Assembly (NCBI GenBank): GCA_933228675.1
Contig: OW121743.1
Location: 110,789,468-110,853,467, forward strand
Reading direction: 5' to 3'
DNA: 64,000 nucleotides
DNA from: Stomorhina lunata
Lineage: Eukaryota > Arthropoda > Insecta > Diptera > Rhiniidae
Position numbers and translations under genes: made by a program. The notes under the pieces were generated by a model. That model ran no database searches. It saw only the letters and a program-made list of their open reading frames with translations, and was not told the DNA's origin. Of this stretch, positions 36,540 to 49,542 are shown in pieces; position 1 is the stretch's first letter; the number at the start of each line of letters is the position of its first letter.

Positions 36540-36850
36540 TAAACAATAAATGTAATTATTTCAAACAATGTTGACAAAAATAAAAGTTTCGTGGCAACAT
36601 TGTTCGAGATTATATTTCGTTGTTGTCTCGAACCATATATGTTGCAATAAATTGGATTTTGATTTTAATTCGTGCATATTTTTTGTTTGTTTTTTCTTTA
36701 ACAAAGCGGCACCAACCGACTTTGCTAACATTTAATTCCCAACTGAATGCTTTTAATGCTTATTTTCACGAATTTCATTAATGATCGTAAAATTTACGAA
36801 AAATACAAAAATTTTTCGGCTTCTGGTGGTATGGGCTGCCTACGCCTGTT
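36540..36850 (+). repeat. Terminal module E, copy 2
   Basis: Homologous to the reverse complement of 14487-14690: ATTTCAAACAATG, AAAAATAAAAGT, TTCGAGATTATATTTC, ACCGACTTTGCTAACATT, TTCATTAATGATCGT, CGGCTTCTGGTGGTATGG and CTGCCTACGCCTG. It contains a ~100-bp stretch absent from the other copy, around 36605-36715. It follows the S6 satellite directly. Confidence 0.8.
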
Positions 36851-38030
36851 TATATGGGAACTGTAAATCGTTTACGCACAATTTTATTACCAATATTCTT
36901 GTCAATTTTGTTGCTCGAGCTTTCATTTAGACACTTTCGGGTTTTTAACAGATATACAGATGGTTATCGCTCAAGCGTCTTAAAATGTCATAAGGTTCCA
37001 AAATAAATACCAAATCCATTTTTAAATTTGGTTTTGTTCCACAGCAATATGGAGAAGTTTTTGTACCATGTGCGAAGCGTGGATCGAACAAAATACACCT
37101 GATACCAAACACCTGATACCAAACATACCAACAAAATTCAACAAATATACAAGAAAAAATTACATTTAAACAAAGGGAAGAAAATCACATGGTCGGGCTT
37201 GACTAAGTAAGCACTTCCTAAATTGTTAAAATTTAAGAAACATTAATTTAATTTTCAAAGTATACAAAATAACGAATGTGTGTTTAAATTTAAAAAGCCA
37301 ATTTCACTTTTAAACATAGAAAGACATTAGATTAAAATTGATAACGATGACATGCTTCAAACCCTTTCTTAATTTGCACTAGGTCAGTTTACTTACAAAC
37401 AAGAAAACACAATATTGAACCTTAAATCGTTTAAATTTTTATCAGTAATTAGTTTCATTTTGTCGTGACCTATTTGCACTATTAACAAATTCCAAACTTA
37501 AAAGTAAAATATTTTTAAATTGTAGAAAATTCTTTGAAAACTGTAAACTTTGTTAATTTAGTTGGAATTTTTCAAAAAAAAATCGTATTACCCATATTAC
37601 AATATTTATTTGACACACAGCACTTGCAAGTTTAAAACTGATTTTAAACAAATTATAAGAAATCAACAAGAAAAAATGTTGCCATGACATAAATGAAATG
37701 TTACATAAATATTTAGGATTAAATAAAGGAAATCTCAAAAAGAAAATATTTCAATAAAAAGGGTTTATTATAAGTTTCATCATGTAAATAAAATGTTGAC
37801 AATTTTGTTAAGAATTTCTACAACAAATTGTTTGCGGTAGGTAAGTAAAAGGAAGAGAGAAGGAGAGAGACCGCGAGAGAATAAAGGTTGAACTGAAATT
37901 TAAATAAATACATTTAGAATGTACAATATTAAGACTAAGGTAACAATAAAATTATTGATAAAACAAAAGAAATGAGCAAACTTGTACAAAATTTCTTTAT
38001 GTAAAACAACAAATTTAATCATATAAAAGT
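36851..38030. other. Intergenic, no gene supported
   Basis: R2-like phrases (ATCGCTCAAGCGTCTTA near 36966) and a 3' R1 fragment (CATGGTCGGGCTTGACTAAG near 37190) occur. Short ORFs lack recognisable domains. Confidence 0.5.
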
Positions 38031-38034
38031 TTGC

Positions 38035-38104
38035 ACATATGGGGCGTATGAGTTATGATAAAGATTTTTAAATTTTCACTGAATTACTCATACGCCTAAG
38101 TATA
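38035..38104. repeat. ~70-bp hairpin mini-element, copy 2
   Basis: CACATATGGGGCGTATGAGT at the left is inverted as ACTCATACGCCTAAGTATA at the right. It is homologous to the intronic hairpin 28153-28225. Confidence 0.75.
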
Positions 38105-38269
38105 ATTCATGGAGTAAATAAAAAATTCTATATAGAATGAAACTGGGCAAAATATCAATTATTTTTTGATTAATACAAGATTTTCTCATACAAGATTTTC
38201 GATAAAATGTATGTACATATGTACGTATCAATTAAAGTTAACATTTAACAATGAAGAGTGTTACATTCG

Positions 38270-40558
38270 GCTGTACCGATTCTTGTATACCCACCATCAA
38301 TTTGTGTTAAATTTAGAAACATATCTCATATATCTACGAGGGTTTAGCTAATTCAAAATTCAAAATGTGGGCCAAATGTGGTATTGTTGGTAAAATAATT
38401 GGATTAAATTCGTAAGCAATAGCTTTATTGTTCAACATTTAAATGTATCTTAAGTGGTTTCCCAAGTATTTATTTACTTTGCACAAACTTTTGTCCCATA
38501 ACCGGGTATAGTTTAATATTAAAAAGCTGCAAAATATTTTTCGTTGTGCTACGTATGTAGTTAAGAAAGACATGTTGATAGTAACACGGCAGGTTCATAT
38601 ATTTTATAAGGAGTTTCTAATTCATCTACCGTATATAAAGTCTGGACATTGATTGATAGCTATCTAATTTCGTAGGTGCAATCTTAATATACTGAATGTA
38701 CATCCAAATCTTTTTAATTGTAGATATAAAAAGGGGATGTTATATACATAAGAACTATAGCCAAATGTTGACCGATTATCACAAAATTTTATATACTGGC
38801 TGGTATCTATATGAAGTTTATTTATGCTGTCACAGTTTATAATTCAATAGCTTTTAACTGGAGTTAGTGGAATTTTAGTGGTTTTCGGGGGCGATTTTTA
38901 TATGAAAGCTATGGTTAAATATGGACCGATTTCTATAAAATTTGGCATACTGACCAAAAGTTACATAAAACTTCTCTGTTCTAAATTTAGTTGTCATAGA
39001 TATTACAATTGTATTCAATTTATCAGTATACTGTAATTCCCGGGGCAGGGATATATGGGAGCTCTAACTAAATGTGAACCGATTTCGCCCTTTTTTAGTA
39101 CACAACTTCTATAACACATCGAAAATACTTGTAAAGTTTTGTCTCTCGAGCTCTTGTTGTTAAGAAGCTATCGCGCTTTTATGTGATGGACAGACGGACA
39201 TAAACTCCCTTTTCTTTTGGTATTTTTGTGTTTCCGTAAGTTTTTTATATAGGAGCTATGGTCAAATGGTGACCGATTGTGGCGAAATTTTGCACACTAG
39301 CTGGGATTGATATAATAGTGGTTATACCTGTTATAGTTTTGGATTTATTGGCATTAAAATATACTTATTTAGGTGAAATTTAGGCTGTTTTCATAAGTGT
39401 TTCGTATGGGAGCTATGGCTAAATATGAACCGATTTTGATGAAATTTTATATGCTGCTTATGTAAATCTTCTGTATACCAAATTTTATCATCATATCTCA
39501 TATACCAAATTTTATCATCATATCAAGGTTATACGGGAGCGATTTTGCCTAATTTCAATACCAAAATTTTCTCAGAAATGAAGAATATTTATACCCTTCA
39601 CCACCATAGGTGGAAAGGGTATTATAAGTTTGTGCTGATGTTTGTAACGCACCTTTTAGTATACCAATAGGCTTAGAATCACTTTCTGAGTCGATTTAGC
39701 GATGTCCGTCCGTCCGTCCGTCTGGCTGGCTGGCTGGCTGGACCCCCATGTAAACCTTGTAATCAAACTACAGGTCGCAATTCTAAAGATAATTTGATGA
39801 AATTTGGCACAGATATTTTTTTTGATAAGGGGACCATGGCTATTGAAATTGGTCAAAATCGGTCCATTATTTATGGTACCTCCCATAGGTCCCACTTCCC
39901 GGAATTGCTATATTGGCCACAAATATCAATATTTTTTCATGAAATTTAAAACAGATACTGCTTATGTAAACTTAAATCACTGTACCACTGAAATCGGTCC
40001 ACATTTGACCATAGCTCCCATACAAACTCTTCTTCAAAAACGCACTAAATGAGACAAAAATCACTAAAACGCTCGTAAATCTAAAGATAATGAAAATTTT
40101 GAGTTTATTTTTTGCATACATAATTTTTGTAACAACTGTAATCAATTTGCCAAATTTCGAGATAATCGGTCCACATTTGACCCTAGCTCTCATATAAGTC
40201 CAAATGACGGAAACAGGTTGAGTATTTAAGTTTTGAGAAAATGTTTGTATGATGGTAAAATTTAGCAAATATTTGTCTTTATACAGGAAAAATAACACCT
40301 TAGTGGTGAAGGGTATCGTATGGTCGGCTTGACCGACTATAGCGCTTTCTTACTTGTTTTACTAAGTTTCAATGAGCTAGCTCCTTTCGTTTAGGCGTTA
40401 TTGTGATTTCAACAGACAGACGGACATCGCTCAATCGTCTTAGAATTTCATAAGGATTTAGAATATATATCGCTTTTCTTTTTTGAGCCAATACTAAGAA
40501 AATTACAAACGGAATGACAATCTCAATATACCCTCTATTCTTTTTGATGGTGGGTATA
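38270..40558 (+). repeat. Dispersed repeat R2, interrupted by R1
   Basis: Begins around TATACCCACCATCAA and ends with TTTTTGATGGTGGGTATA, an inverted terminal phrase. The interior repeats phrases such as GGGAGCTATGGCTAAATATG and CCGATTTTGATGAAATTT, a style common in fly dispersed repeats. Near the end CAGACAGACGGACATCGCTC and GTCTTAGAATTTCATAAGG occur. A complete R1 copy is inserted at 39590-40357. Non-coding. Confidence 0.65.
39590..40357 (+). repeat. Dispersed repeat R1, copy b (nested in R2)
   Basis: Full-length copy running from ATACCCTTCACCACCATAGG to GTCGGCTTGACCGACTATAG and CTTACTTG. The R2 sequence resumes on the far side, so R1 is younger. This is the best preserved copy in the window and serves as the reference for copies a, c and d. 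Confidence 0.82.
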
Positions 40559-42267
40559 AAAATAACAAAGTTGACATAAAATTGTGATTGATTTTGACAA
40601 AATTTGGAACATTAGTAGAAGAGGAATTAGGCTTTTAGAAGAACGTTTAAGGCTTTTAGAATAACGTTTAAGGACGCATAGAACAGTGGGCTTTACAGAG
40701 GAGAAAAGTTGCCCACCACGGATATGTAAAACCTTTGGGTGCGTATAACTTTCGACAAAAGATTTTTAAATTTTCGGAAACTTCTTAGAAAACTTAAGAA
40801 AAGACATGATTACTGTGCTTCATTATCTCTTATTTTTAAGAGATATTTGACTCAAAACATTTTTTGTTGCATTTTTTGGAATGACTTCTTGCCTTTTTTG
40901 TCTTACAAATCATTTATGGTAAGACGGAAAATAAAATTAAAAATACTGTGAGATTGCTGATGAATTTCTAAATGAATAAGAAGGAAAAAAATTTAATTAT
41001 GTAAAGTTGATAACACAGAAAAAAACTTGAAAAATTAATTTTTTTTTTTCAAAAAAAAAGAAACTTTATTTTTTCAATACATATTTTTGAAAAGTTTTTG
41101 TAAAATTGTAAATTGTATTTTGAATAATTTTAGAAATGCACCCTACAACCAGCGGTGGTCTAAAATCAACAAATGTTTGTCTATAAAAAACTTTGATTAT
41201 GGATTTCAAAACTTTTTTTAATTAAATTATATTAAGTGTAATGTTCGTAAGATCTGTGCAAAAATCTGATAGTGCCTGGCCATAAATAGGATCACACGGC
41301 CCGTTTTTCTAAAAAAACTCAAATTTTCGTAAAGCGTACCTCTACTGTATTCAGAAATGTAAACAATAATTTCAGATCCCATTCTGAAATTTATATTTCT
41401 GAATTTCTAAGATATTGGTATATACTGTGTTCAAAAATGATCTTAATATCTTGTTCAGTTAAGAGATTTAGAGATTTTTGCGAAAAAAATTACAAAGTAA
41501 TGTTAAAAAATTACATAAATTTATTGCAAAAAGTATACCTTTCTGTATTCAAAAATGTTCATTTAAATTTCAAAACTCGTTCTGAAATTAATATTTCAAT
41601 GCCCACCTAACATATAAGCCGAAAATATTTTATTCACCAAAAGTCATGAAACTCACCACAAAGCTGCAGTTTATAAAAAGTTGCAAGAAAATCAGCCTCG
41701 CCTATCGCCCCCTAATGTTCTACAGAACATGAAATATAGACTTTTCTTTAACGATATCAACTTCCGAAACATGTTTATGTGATTAATGTCTTATGCTGGT
41801 AACATAAGGAACTGGCGATACAAAAATTTAAGATTTAAGATTCGGCGTAGCTGAATATTGCAGACCGAATTGAAAATTTTGTTTTGTTTTTCTTATTCAT
41901 ATTTTTTTTAAATACATATTAAATAATCGTTAAGCCTAAAAATATGCACTACTTTTTATGTATGATATTTCTTTAAAATATTTAAGCGAAATTGCATGGC
42001 GATTTCATAAATTATTAAATCGAAGGAATACAGTCCCATCTTTCATTTGATTGTGACCAAGGTAGAAAGCTAACCTTTTTTCCAAGAAAAACTTTAAAAA
42101 AATTATTTTTTAGTGCCATCATTAAAACCACATTATCTTGTAAACTATTATAGTTTTCCAATATATATTTTATGTTAAAGTACCATATTTTCAAAATATA
42201 TTTACAGTAAATATATATCGCAAAAAGAAATTATGTAAGCGAACCATAGAAATTCATAAAATCTGAG
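40559..42267. other. Intergenic with a weak local duplication
   Basis: No gene seen. The phrase CTGTATTCAGAAATGTAAAC plus a CCCATTCTGAAATTTATATTTC tail near 41345-41405 recurs diverged near 41553-41605, an imperfect ~200-bp duplication. Confidence 0.45.
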
Positions 42268-42268
42268 G

Positions 42269-42326
42269 CAGTTTCTGCAGTTTCATTAGGGTGGCAAAGT
42301 CACCTAAATGAAACTCTGCAGAAACT
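42269..42326. repeat. Hairpin with GTTTCTGCAG arms
   Basis: AGTTTCTGCAG followed by TTTCATTAGG (42270-42290) is inverted at 42303-42326 (CCTAAATGAAACTCTGCAG then AAACT), with a short loop. Possibly a terminator-like or tiny MITE structure; no further evidence. Confidence 0.6.
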
Positions 42327-42467
42327 TATCTAAAAAAATAAAAAACTACTGATACATTTCCCTTAACTAAACAGTTCTCTTCAAAACTGCATCATTACAT
42401 TTTTGATATTTCATACTTGAAAAATGTATTTCTTGTCAGCAAAATCTGTGCAATGCATTAGAAATAT

Positions 42468-42790
42468 GGCATATCACAAATTCTGTTCGGAATTGAAACC
42501 ACTTCGTAGTCCAATCGAAATAGTTTTAGGTTCTTTAGATTCCGAAAAATTTGAAATACTCTAAGACAGTAAAAACACGGTTTCTTCAATTGTAATCAGT
42601 ATCTTTTTCTAACTATCTTTGTTTCAACAAATAACACTGAATAATTAGAAATTGTTCAAATATTGAATAAACAGAGAAAAACACACAATTTCACTTCCAT
42701 TTTAAAAACAGAAGGATTTCATTTTGAAAAAAAAAATCAAAATACGGAATTCATTCCACTTCCGAACGTAATTGAGTCCTGTGACATGGC
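42468..42790 (+). mobile_element. MITE family M1, copy A
   Basis: Begins GGCATATCACAAATTC followed by TGTTCGGAATTGAAACCAC and ends CATTCCACTTCCGAACG followed by TGACATGGC; the ends are imperfect inverted repeats. It is homologous along its length to 52084-52387. Target duplication not resolved. Confidence 0.75.
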
Positions 42791-43239
42791 TGTTTAACAT
42801 AATTACCATTATTGACAATGATATGATTAAAGGAAATAAGGAACTGGCCCAACCTTAACCAAAACAATGAATAAAGAGTTTTGTAACAAACCAAAAACCA
42901 CCTCCGATTGTATAGTAAAGTTAAATGATGATGATCCAAATAAAACACAGCAAAACAATAGTTTTAAATATTTTTTCTTTCGATTTTTTTTATATATGTA
43001 TATAATTATATTATTTACTTAACTCTTAAACTTTAATTTCAAAATATGTTTATATATTTATTAAACGTAATTTTATATTATTATTTTTTGTTTTCCTTTA
43101 ATTACACGCTAAAGTTAAAGGCTAAATAAAATAAAAAAAATATTATTGTTACGAGAGAGAACAAATGGAGAAAATGTAATTGTTGAATTTTTTCTTTAAT
43201 TTATACAACAAAAAATGGCTTAGAAATTACAAAGTTATT

Positions 43240-44096
43240 TATTAATAATTAAGAGGAAGAAATATATTTAAACCGAAAAAGCTAAAAAAATAACAAAAAA
43301 GTAAAATAGAAACGACTAAAGAATTTGAAAATAATTTTGAAATTTTATAAAAAAAATTGAAAAATAATTTTTTTCCAAAGAAGAAAAGGTAGTTTAGGAC
43401 AATGGTGGTCGTTGTGTTGATGTTTTTGTAGTTTCTTGAAGTGTATGTTAATGTTTGTATGTAAAACGTGGGTAAGGGTAAGTAAATTATATGTAAGTTT
43501 TGTAGTAATCTCAATGTTTGTTTTTGGTAAATAGATTGAGTAGGAGGTGGTTGTTGTAGTGTAAAGGATAAGTAATTGTTGTTGTTGTTTGTTGTGTTTT
43601 ACAAGTTTGTGTTATTTGTTTAATTGAATTTAAGATATTTTCTTGTTCTCTGTTCTTCTGCACTATTTTTTTTTATATTGAAGAAAATTTAAAAGGTTTT
43701 TGTTTTCTATTTTGGTTAAAATTGTTATTGTGTTTTGTTTTTTTTTTCAAATCTTGATTGATTGGCTAAGGTAATTCTTCTTTGTAATTATTATTTGTTA
43801 ATTATAACTATTTTGTAGTATTTGTAGTAGAGGGAGGAAATTTTTATTTTGTTTTGTTTGCTGAATTTGTTGTTTAGTTGTTATTGTTTTTGTTGTTTTG
43901 TGTTATTTGTAGTTTTTGTTTTTAAACATTAATTCATCTTATTTTCTGGTTTCCTTTTCTTCATTATAATATTTTATTTCTTTTCTTTTGTTTCCTTTTC
44001 ATTTTTGTTTTTTGTTGTTTCATTAAAATTGTATTTTCTATATAATTATTGCAATTATTTTCAAATTCATAATATTAACTTAATAATAAACCGGTA
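43240..44096 (-). other. UbcE2H: Probable 3'UTR and flank of UbcE2H
   Basis: Downstream of the UbcE2H stop, the minus strand is rich in CAA and A-runs, with several AATAAA matches on that strand (for example near 43970). This differs from the surrounding intergenic style and fits a long fly 3'UTR. The polyadenylation site cannot be fixed from sequence alone. Confidence 0.45.
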
Positions 44097-44648
44097 TTAT
44101 AACTCCATATCCCTTGCTTCGTCTTCACTATAATCGGACATACTGGACTCACTATCACTACTTTCACGTTCAACTTGGGCGGCTCTCAGGGCCTCCTCAG
44201 TGGCATAACGTTGTACATAATCAGCTACTTTACGATGATATTCTTCAGGTTCATGTAAATACAGTGAGGCTGCATCACGATTGAGTGGATCTACTGGATT
44301 CGGATATGTGAGCAGCTGTGGCAAAAATGATTCAAAGATATTTGACAAATCATACAAGGCCGTCCAGGCCTGATTTATAACATCGAGACATACAGTGCCA
44401 GACGATTCGTCAATGTTCGGATGATAGATTTTATTCACAAAACCTATGCTGGGTGATTTGAAGGGATAATTGTCGGGCAGGTAGACTCGAACCTTCCAAA
44501 CGCCTCCCTCGTACGGTGTCCCATGTGGACCAAAGAATTTAACATGAAATTCATTAAGGCCACCAATAATTGTAACCTCATGTTTTGATTCTATCAATTT
44601 AATTACATCATTGTCCATGCGACGTTTTCCAGCACTTGGTGAGGACAT
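44097..44648 (-). CDS. UbcE2H: Ubiquitin-conjugating enzyme E2 H (UbcE2H)
   Basis: Complete 183-residue single-exon CDS, the same length as human UBE2H and closely similar throughout ([15 protein letters not shown] start, [15 protein letters not shown] end). The E2 UBC fold spans about residues 5-155. HPN motif His76-Pro77-Asn78 and catalytic Cys87 (in GTVCLDVI) are intact. The tail from about residue 160 is acidic and Ser-rich, typical of this class. It accepts ubiquitin from E1 as a thioester on Cys87 and passes it to E3 substrates; in other animals UBE2H partners the CTLH E3 complex. The start is fixed by conservation and by a preceding non-coding exon. A MITE lies beyond its 3' side and repeats upstream. 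Confidence 0.98.
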   Translation of the reverse strand: MSSPSAGKRRMDNDVIKLIESKHEVTIIGGLNEFHVKFFGPHGTPYEGGVWKVRVYLPDNYPFKSPSIGFVNKIYHPNIDESSGTVCLDVINQAWTALYDLSNIFESFLPQLLTYPNPVDPLNRDAASLYLHEPEEYHRKVADYVQRYATEEALRAAQVERESSDSESSMSDYSEDEARDMEL

Positions 44649-44846
44649 TGTTTTTGTTGTTGCTGTTGCTGCTTATTTATATAAATATTTTAATATTTAA
44701 GTTGGTAACAGGGAATTTGTTTGTTGGGGATAAGTGATGCTATGTTTGATGAGTATTTTATCACAATTTTTTTTAAGAATATCCAACAGAAATTCGCCTT
44801 TATCATATAACACACCCTGGCTTATTGTTAGGAAATTTTGCCAGAT
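44649..44846 (-). other. UbcE2H: 5'UTR part of the UbcE2H coding exon
   Basis: On the minus strand a strong acceptor (TTTCTTTAATTACAG, AG at 44848-44847) opens an exon at 44846 that runs through about 198 nt of leader, including a CAGCAACAGCAACAAC stretch, into the ATG at 44648. The leader has upstream ATG triplets. The promoter-proximal exon must lie further right; donor-like sites (such as TGTGGTGAGT near 51031) exist but cannot be assigned. Confidence 0.7.
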
Positions 44847-46881
44847 CTGTAATTAAAGAAAAATAAAGAGTTAAATTAATAAGTGTTTCAAATTTAATAC
44901 ACACAGACTAAGTAATTACGGTATTCATTAAAATCTGAGGTATATTTATTGAAATTTAAGCGCCTTCAGTCCACTGCCCATTTTGGGGTTTAAATTGTTA
45001 ACGTTATCAATAAATAGTTTATTTAAGGCCTGGGCACTTCATTCGAATCGAAATAAAAAAATTATGGAGTATATTTTTAAGAGTTCCGAAGTATATCATA
45101 TGTTTGTTGTTTTTATTTTCAAAAGTTACCTATGAAAAAGATTGATTTAAAGAAGTAATAGTTTTTAACAAGAATGGACGCTAAAACACATATTTTCAGT
45201 AGCTCCTAAAAGTATGCAATGAAGTATTGTTCGAAATCTTGTAGATTTCTATTCGAATTGACAGCGGAAATTTTCAATCTGACAGAATTAACTAGAGAAA
45301 ATTTCGCATTTTAAATAATTTACACATTTTGAAAGCCTACAAATATTGTTCCCTTTCACGCTAAAATTGGGAAGCTCGAATTTATTATCAGACACATGTT
45401 TTCTTAAGAAACATTCGTTGAAGTTCTCGAATTTGATAACCGCCTGGTCAGATTTTTAGCTCCATACAAATTAACCCACTCTAATAAATATATAAACTTT
45501 GCTTTTGGCATTAATACCGAATTATAAAGTTGCAAAACTTAATAAAATTTAAGTATTAAGTACGAAATAGAACATTCACTAAAAATGGGATGCTCGATTT
45601 TTTCCTTAGATCTACTACCACTCTTATATACACTTTTTGCCTTTGGCATTTATAGCTAAATCTTAAGTTGTAAATCGAAAAAAATAAAAACATTTTCATT
45701 GTACTTAACTTGTCATTGAAGGTTTGAATTATCATTTCTGAGAAATATTAGTAAAAGTCGCGAAGAACGTGTTTTTGTAAAAAAAAATGTTTTCAAAGCT
45801 ATCAAAATTCCCAAATTTAGTGCCGAAAAATTCGGTACCCCTGTGTTATTTTTAAACATATATACATACATATTTCACACAATGCATTTTGAAATTCACA
45901 TTGACGTCAATGTTTTCTTCTTGTTAAATGTGCATATTTCACAAATTCAGTTTTTCTTTTTTTTTTTTATTTTGATCTTTTTTGCATTCACTTGCAGCAG
46001 CGTATAAAAACAGTCGCTTATCAAGAGGCGAAAGAGGAGGAGTGTATGGTGGCTATAAAGATTATGTTTAAGGAAGGTGTATGGACGGGCGATATAGATG
46101 TGTGTTTGAACATATAAAAATTGAGGTTAGTAGGTCATTTTAATGGAACTAGGTATTCATGTTCATATACATATTTGTAATATATACATAGACTTCAACA
46201 TTAAAATAGACCAAAGGCAAGTGTAAATCGTGGTCTATTTTTGCAAAGCACAAGAAAAATATGTGTCACAAAAATAACTCTTGATACTTAAAAGAATTTT
46301 GAAGCAATTTTTAAAAAGAAAATATATATGAATGATGTGTGAAGGACCAGATTTCATTTTGTTGGCTAAAAGCATTAAGTATACTTTTAGGCAAAATTTT
46401 TTAATTAAAAGAACGCTGGTTTTTTGTTAAATGAATAACACGTTCGAGACAAAGACTGCAAAATTACATAGAATTCAATGATATTGCAGATTTTTTTGTA
46501 AATGGCTAAAAATTTCATAAATGATTTTCAGGGAAATTGCACATTACTTAAAATGTATAACACTACACAACAAATGAACATCTTTTGAAAAGTGCAAGGT
46601 CTTGACTATATGTGTCCTATTCTACTATCAAATTATAGTAAAACCCTATACTCAGTTTGGCCAATTTAGTGGTCGTGTTATTTTTATGGGCCTTCAAAGT
46701 TTCCTAACATTAGCATGATGCCTAAAATAGATGTCATCAATTTTTCCCAAATAGCTAATCAGGACTTAAAAATATCGCTTAACTATGTTGGGCAAAAATG
46801 TAGCCGAGGGTATGGCAAATATTAGTTGATAAAATTTTATGATAAACAATTTCTATCTCGAAGGGATAAATTTATGTAAAA
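44847..46881. other. Intergenic or UbcE2H 5' intron
   Basis: No other gene seen. A plus-strand TATAAAA with flanking GC (CAGCGTATAAAAACAG at about 46000) is the only promoter-like phrase, without a supported transcript. A CGAATCGAAAT phrase near 45040 is shared with the MITE near 54.2 kb. Confidence 0.4.
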
Positions 46882-47563
46882 CAAGTAAGAAAGTGCTATA
46901 GTCGATCAAGCCCGACCATACGACACCATTCACCATTAAGGTCAAAGATGTTCTTTTTCTTGCATAAAGACAAATATTTGCTAAATTTTGCCATCATACA
47001 AACATTTTGTCAAAACTTATACATTTAATCTGTTTACGTCATTTGGACTTATATGAGAGCTAGGGTAAAATGTGGACCGATTATTATGTATGCAAAAAAT
47101 AAACTCAAAATTCTCATTATCTTCAGATTTATGAACGTTTTAGAGATTTTTATCTCATTTAGTGCATTTTGATAGAAGAGTTTTTATAGGAGCTATAGTC
47201 AAATGTGGACCGATTTCAAATGTGGACCGAAATTTAGTACAGTAATTTTGGTTTACATAAGCAGTGTTTGTTTTAAATTTCATGAAAAAATACTGATATT
47301 TGTGACCAAAATATCAATTCCGGGAAGTGGGACCTATGGGAGGTACCATAAATAACGGACCGATATTGACGAATTCCAATAGACATGGTCCCCGACCTGT
47401 ACTTTGATTACATGGTTTACATGGGGGTCCAGCCAGCCAGACTGACGGACGGACATCGCTAAATCGACTCAGAAAGTGATTCTAAGTCTATTGGTATACT
47501 AAAAGGTGGGTCTAAGACAAATATTTTTTTGCGTTCCACCTATGGTGGTGAAGGGTATTATTA
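46882..47563 (-). repeat. Dispersed repeat R1, copy c
   Basis: Reverse-oriented R1, from AACAAGTAAGAAAGTGCTAT to CCACCTATGGTGGTGAAGGG. It aligns along its length to the copy at 39590-40357. A short internal phrase (CAAATGTGGACCGA) is duplicated near 47200. Confidence 0.85.
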
Positions 47564-48707
47564 TAATGAAAAAATTTTATTTTAAAAAGGACACTTGAAC
47601 TAATGAAATTCCCTTTAAAAGAATTTTATAGTATACTTTAAGGATGTTGTAAACAAATGTTTAAGTATCGGAAACTGACAAAATTTATGTCAATAGCTAA
47701 AATCTAGAAACCAAATAAAAAAAATTGGGTTTTTTTTAGCATAAATGTTTGATGAACATGTGATATTTGTTTGTAGGGTATAAAAAACTTGATTGCATTG
47801 TACATCTGGGATAAATAAAAACTAAATTTAATTATGTTACAATGATATTTTTTTACTTTATTATTCCCAAACTGATAATTTGTTGTGATTTAAGTTATTC
47901 TACATACTATTAATAAATGTCAGATAGTTTTGGCATAATATAAACTATAAAATATATACCAGAAACAAAGGAATGCAATAAGTAAATATTTCCATTTAAA
48001 TAAATATTAGTTTAGGTTTAATAAAAACTTTTAAAAACAAGAAGTAAATGAACTCCAGCAAAAACTAGTTATTATCCAAAAAGATTAGTCACAATTCCCT
48101 AACTATTTTAAATGTTAATAAAATTTACAAATGTTTAGTTAGCGAACACAGCTAATATGAAAATATGTTTTACATTTTTTGTGGGGGTATTTTGTTCATT
48201 TATAGAACACAAAGTATTTGATGCAAATAAGAATGCAACACAGAGAAGATAGATGTTCTAAAAGGATTTTTACAAACTACACCACAATTAGAGTGTCCCA
48301 AAAAATTAAGTTGTTTTTTTGCAATGCACCCCCACTTTTTTCGAATTAAAACTAAATCTTTATAAGAATTACTTTTATGCAATTCACTACTAATTCATAA
48401 AATTTAGTTAGTTTTTATTAAAATAAAAATCCAAATTATGACCTTTGACTGCGGGGAAGAAAGGTGTAATGTCGAAAAAAACATATATACTCCATAGACT
48501 AGGCAAATATTAATTAACCGTTTATCCATATTTTCCCATATAAACAAGACACAAGGTATAAATAGCATAGTTAGGATCATTTTTACCACCCTGTAATGTC
48601 AATATCAAATATCTTGTTAATTTTTCAGTATACCCTGTAATATACCGTTATTTTGTATTACTTGTTTTTACTTTTCTTACTATTTTTATTATATTGTTAT
48701 TAAAATT
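47564..48707. other. Intergenic, no gene seen
   Basis: AT-rich DNA with short ORFs lacking recognisable domains. Confidence 0.5.
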
Positions 48708-49033
48708 CCATTCGCCGAAGACAACATGCCTCTAATGTTTAAATTTATGTACGATAATGAATCTAAGGGAAAAACAATATCAATGTTCTGAAGCGGCCAG
48801 CTCAATCCCCGGACCTCAATCCAACTGAGAACTTGTAGAATGATGTTGAAGAGCATGTACGATTAGAAAAATTCAAAAATTTTAGTGATTTATGGAAAGA
48901 AATCCAAAAAGCTTGGTATGCAATTGCAAAGAAACGTTGTATGACATTAGTTGAAAGTCTTCCCAGGAGATGCGCCGCTGTGATCAAAAATAATAGATTT
49001 CCAACCAAATATGTATTGAGATTGTTTTATTAA
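48708..49033 (+). pseudogene. Tc1-like transposase, C-terminal relic
   Basis: From 48785 one frame reads VLKRPAQSPDLNPTENL, the hallmark of Tc1 transposases with the catalytic Glu of DD34E. A TAG then replaces the expected Trp codon, and the frame continues (NDVEEHVRLEKF, ending RFPTKYVLRLFY) to TAA at 49031-49033. Upstream, an EDNMPLMF-like phrase in another frame is the decayed preceding motif. The N-terminal two thirds and terminal repeats were not recognised. Confidence 0.85.
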
Positions 49034-49542
49034 GCTGAGCTTTATTTTATTGAATTTACCTTTCGCATTGCCCATGTCCTAAGTTCATGACCTGGATTAA
49101 ACGTGTATTAGTTTATATAATATGTAAATAAAAATTCCTAACAAAATATAGGTTACTAACAAAATATAGGTTGCTAACAAAATATAGGTTACAAATTATC
49201 ATTAATTATTTTTTTTTTATAACTTCACTTAGATGTTGGAAAAAATAACAAGGATCTTAATATTTTTCGACAAGATGTAAGAATTATTAGGGTCATAGAA
49301 TAAAATATAGTGTCTTAAATTCGTGACACTACTGAAAATGGGTCCATGGCTCTTTGCGATATGAATCCAACACTATGTAGATCAATATTTTGCAAATCGT
49401 ACAGAATTTTACTTTCTGAAGCAAAGTTATAGCTATTGTCATAAAGCACAAAAATTATGAACATACACATGATATAAAAAAAACGTAATTTTCAAGATCT
49501 AAATCGCAAAGAACTTCAAAAATTCGACCTTTTTTTAAATAT
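49034..49542. other. Intergenic with short ATAGGTT repeats
   Basis: Three tandem copies of AACAAAATATAGGTT lie near 49139-49193. Nothing else recognised. Confidence 0.5.

Noticed and set aside
40957..40985. CTGATGA followed by GAA as a further hammerhead
   Set aside because: Stem II would be four A-T pairs with a 2-nt loop, position 15.1 is T, and no stem I or cleavage triplet can be formed.
45995..46110. TATAAAA promoter of an unknown plus-strand gene
   Set aside because: No downstream ORF, splice site or conserved protein follows; TATAAA is common by chance in this composition.
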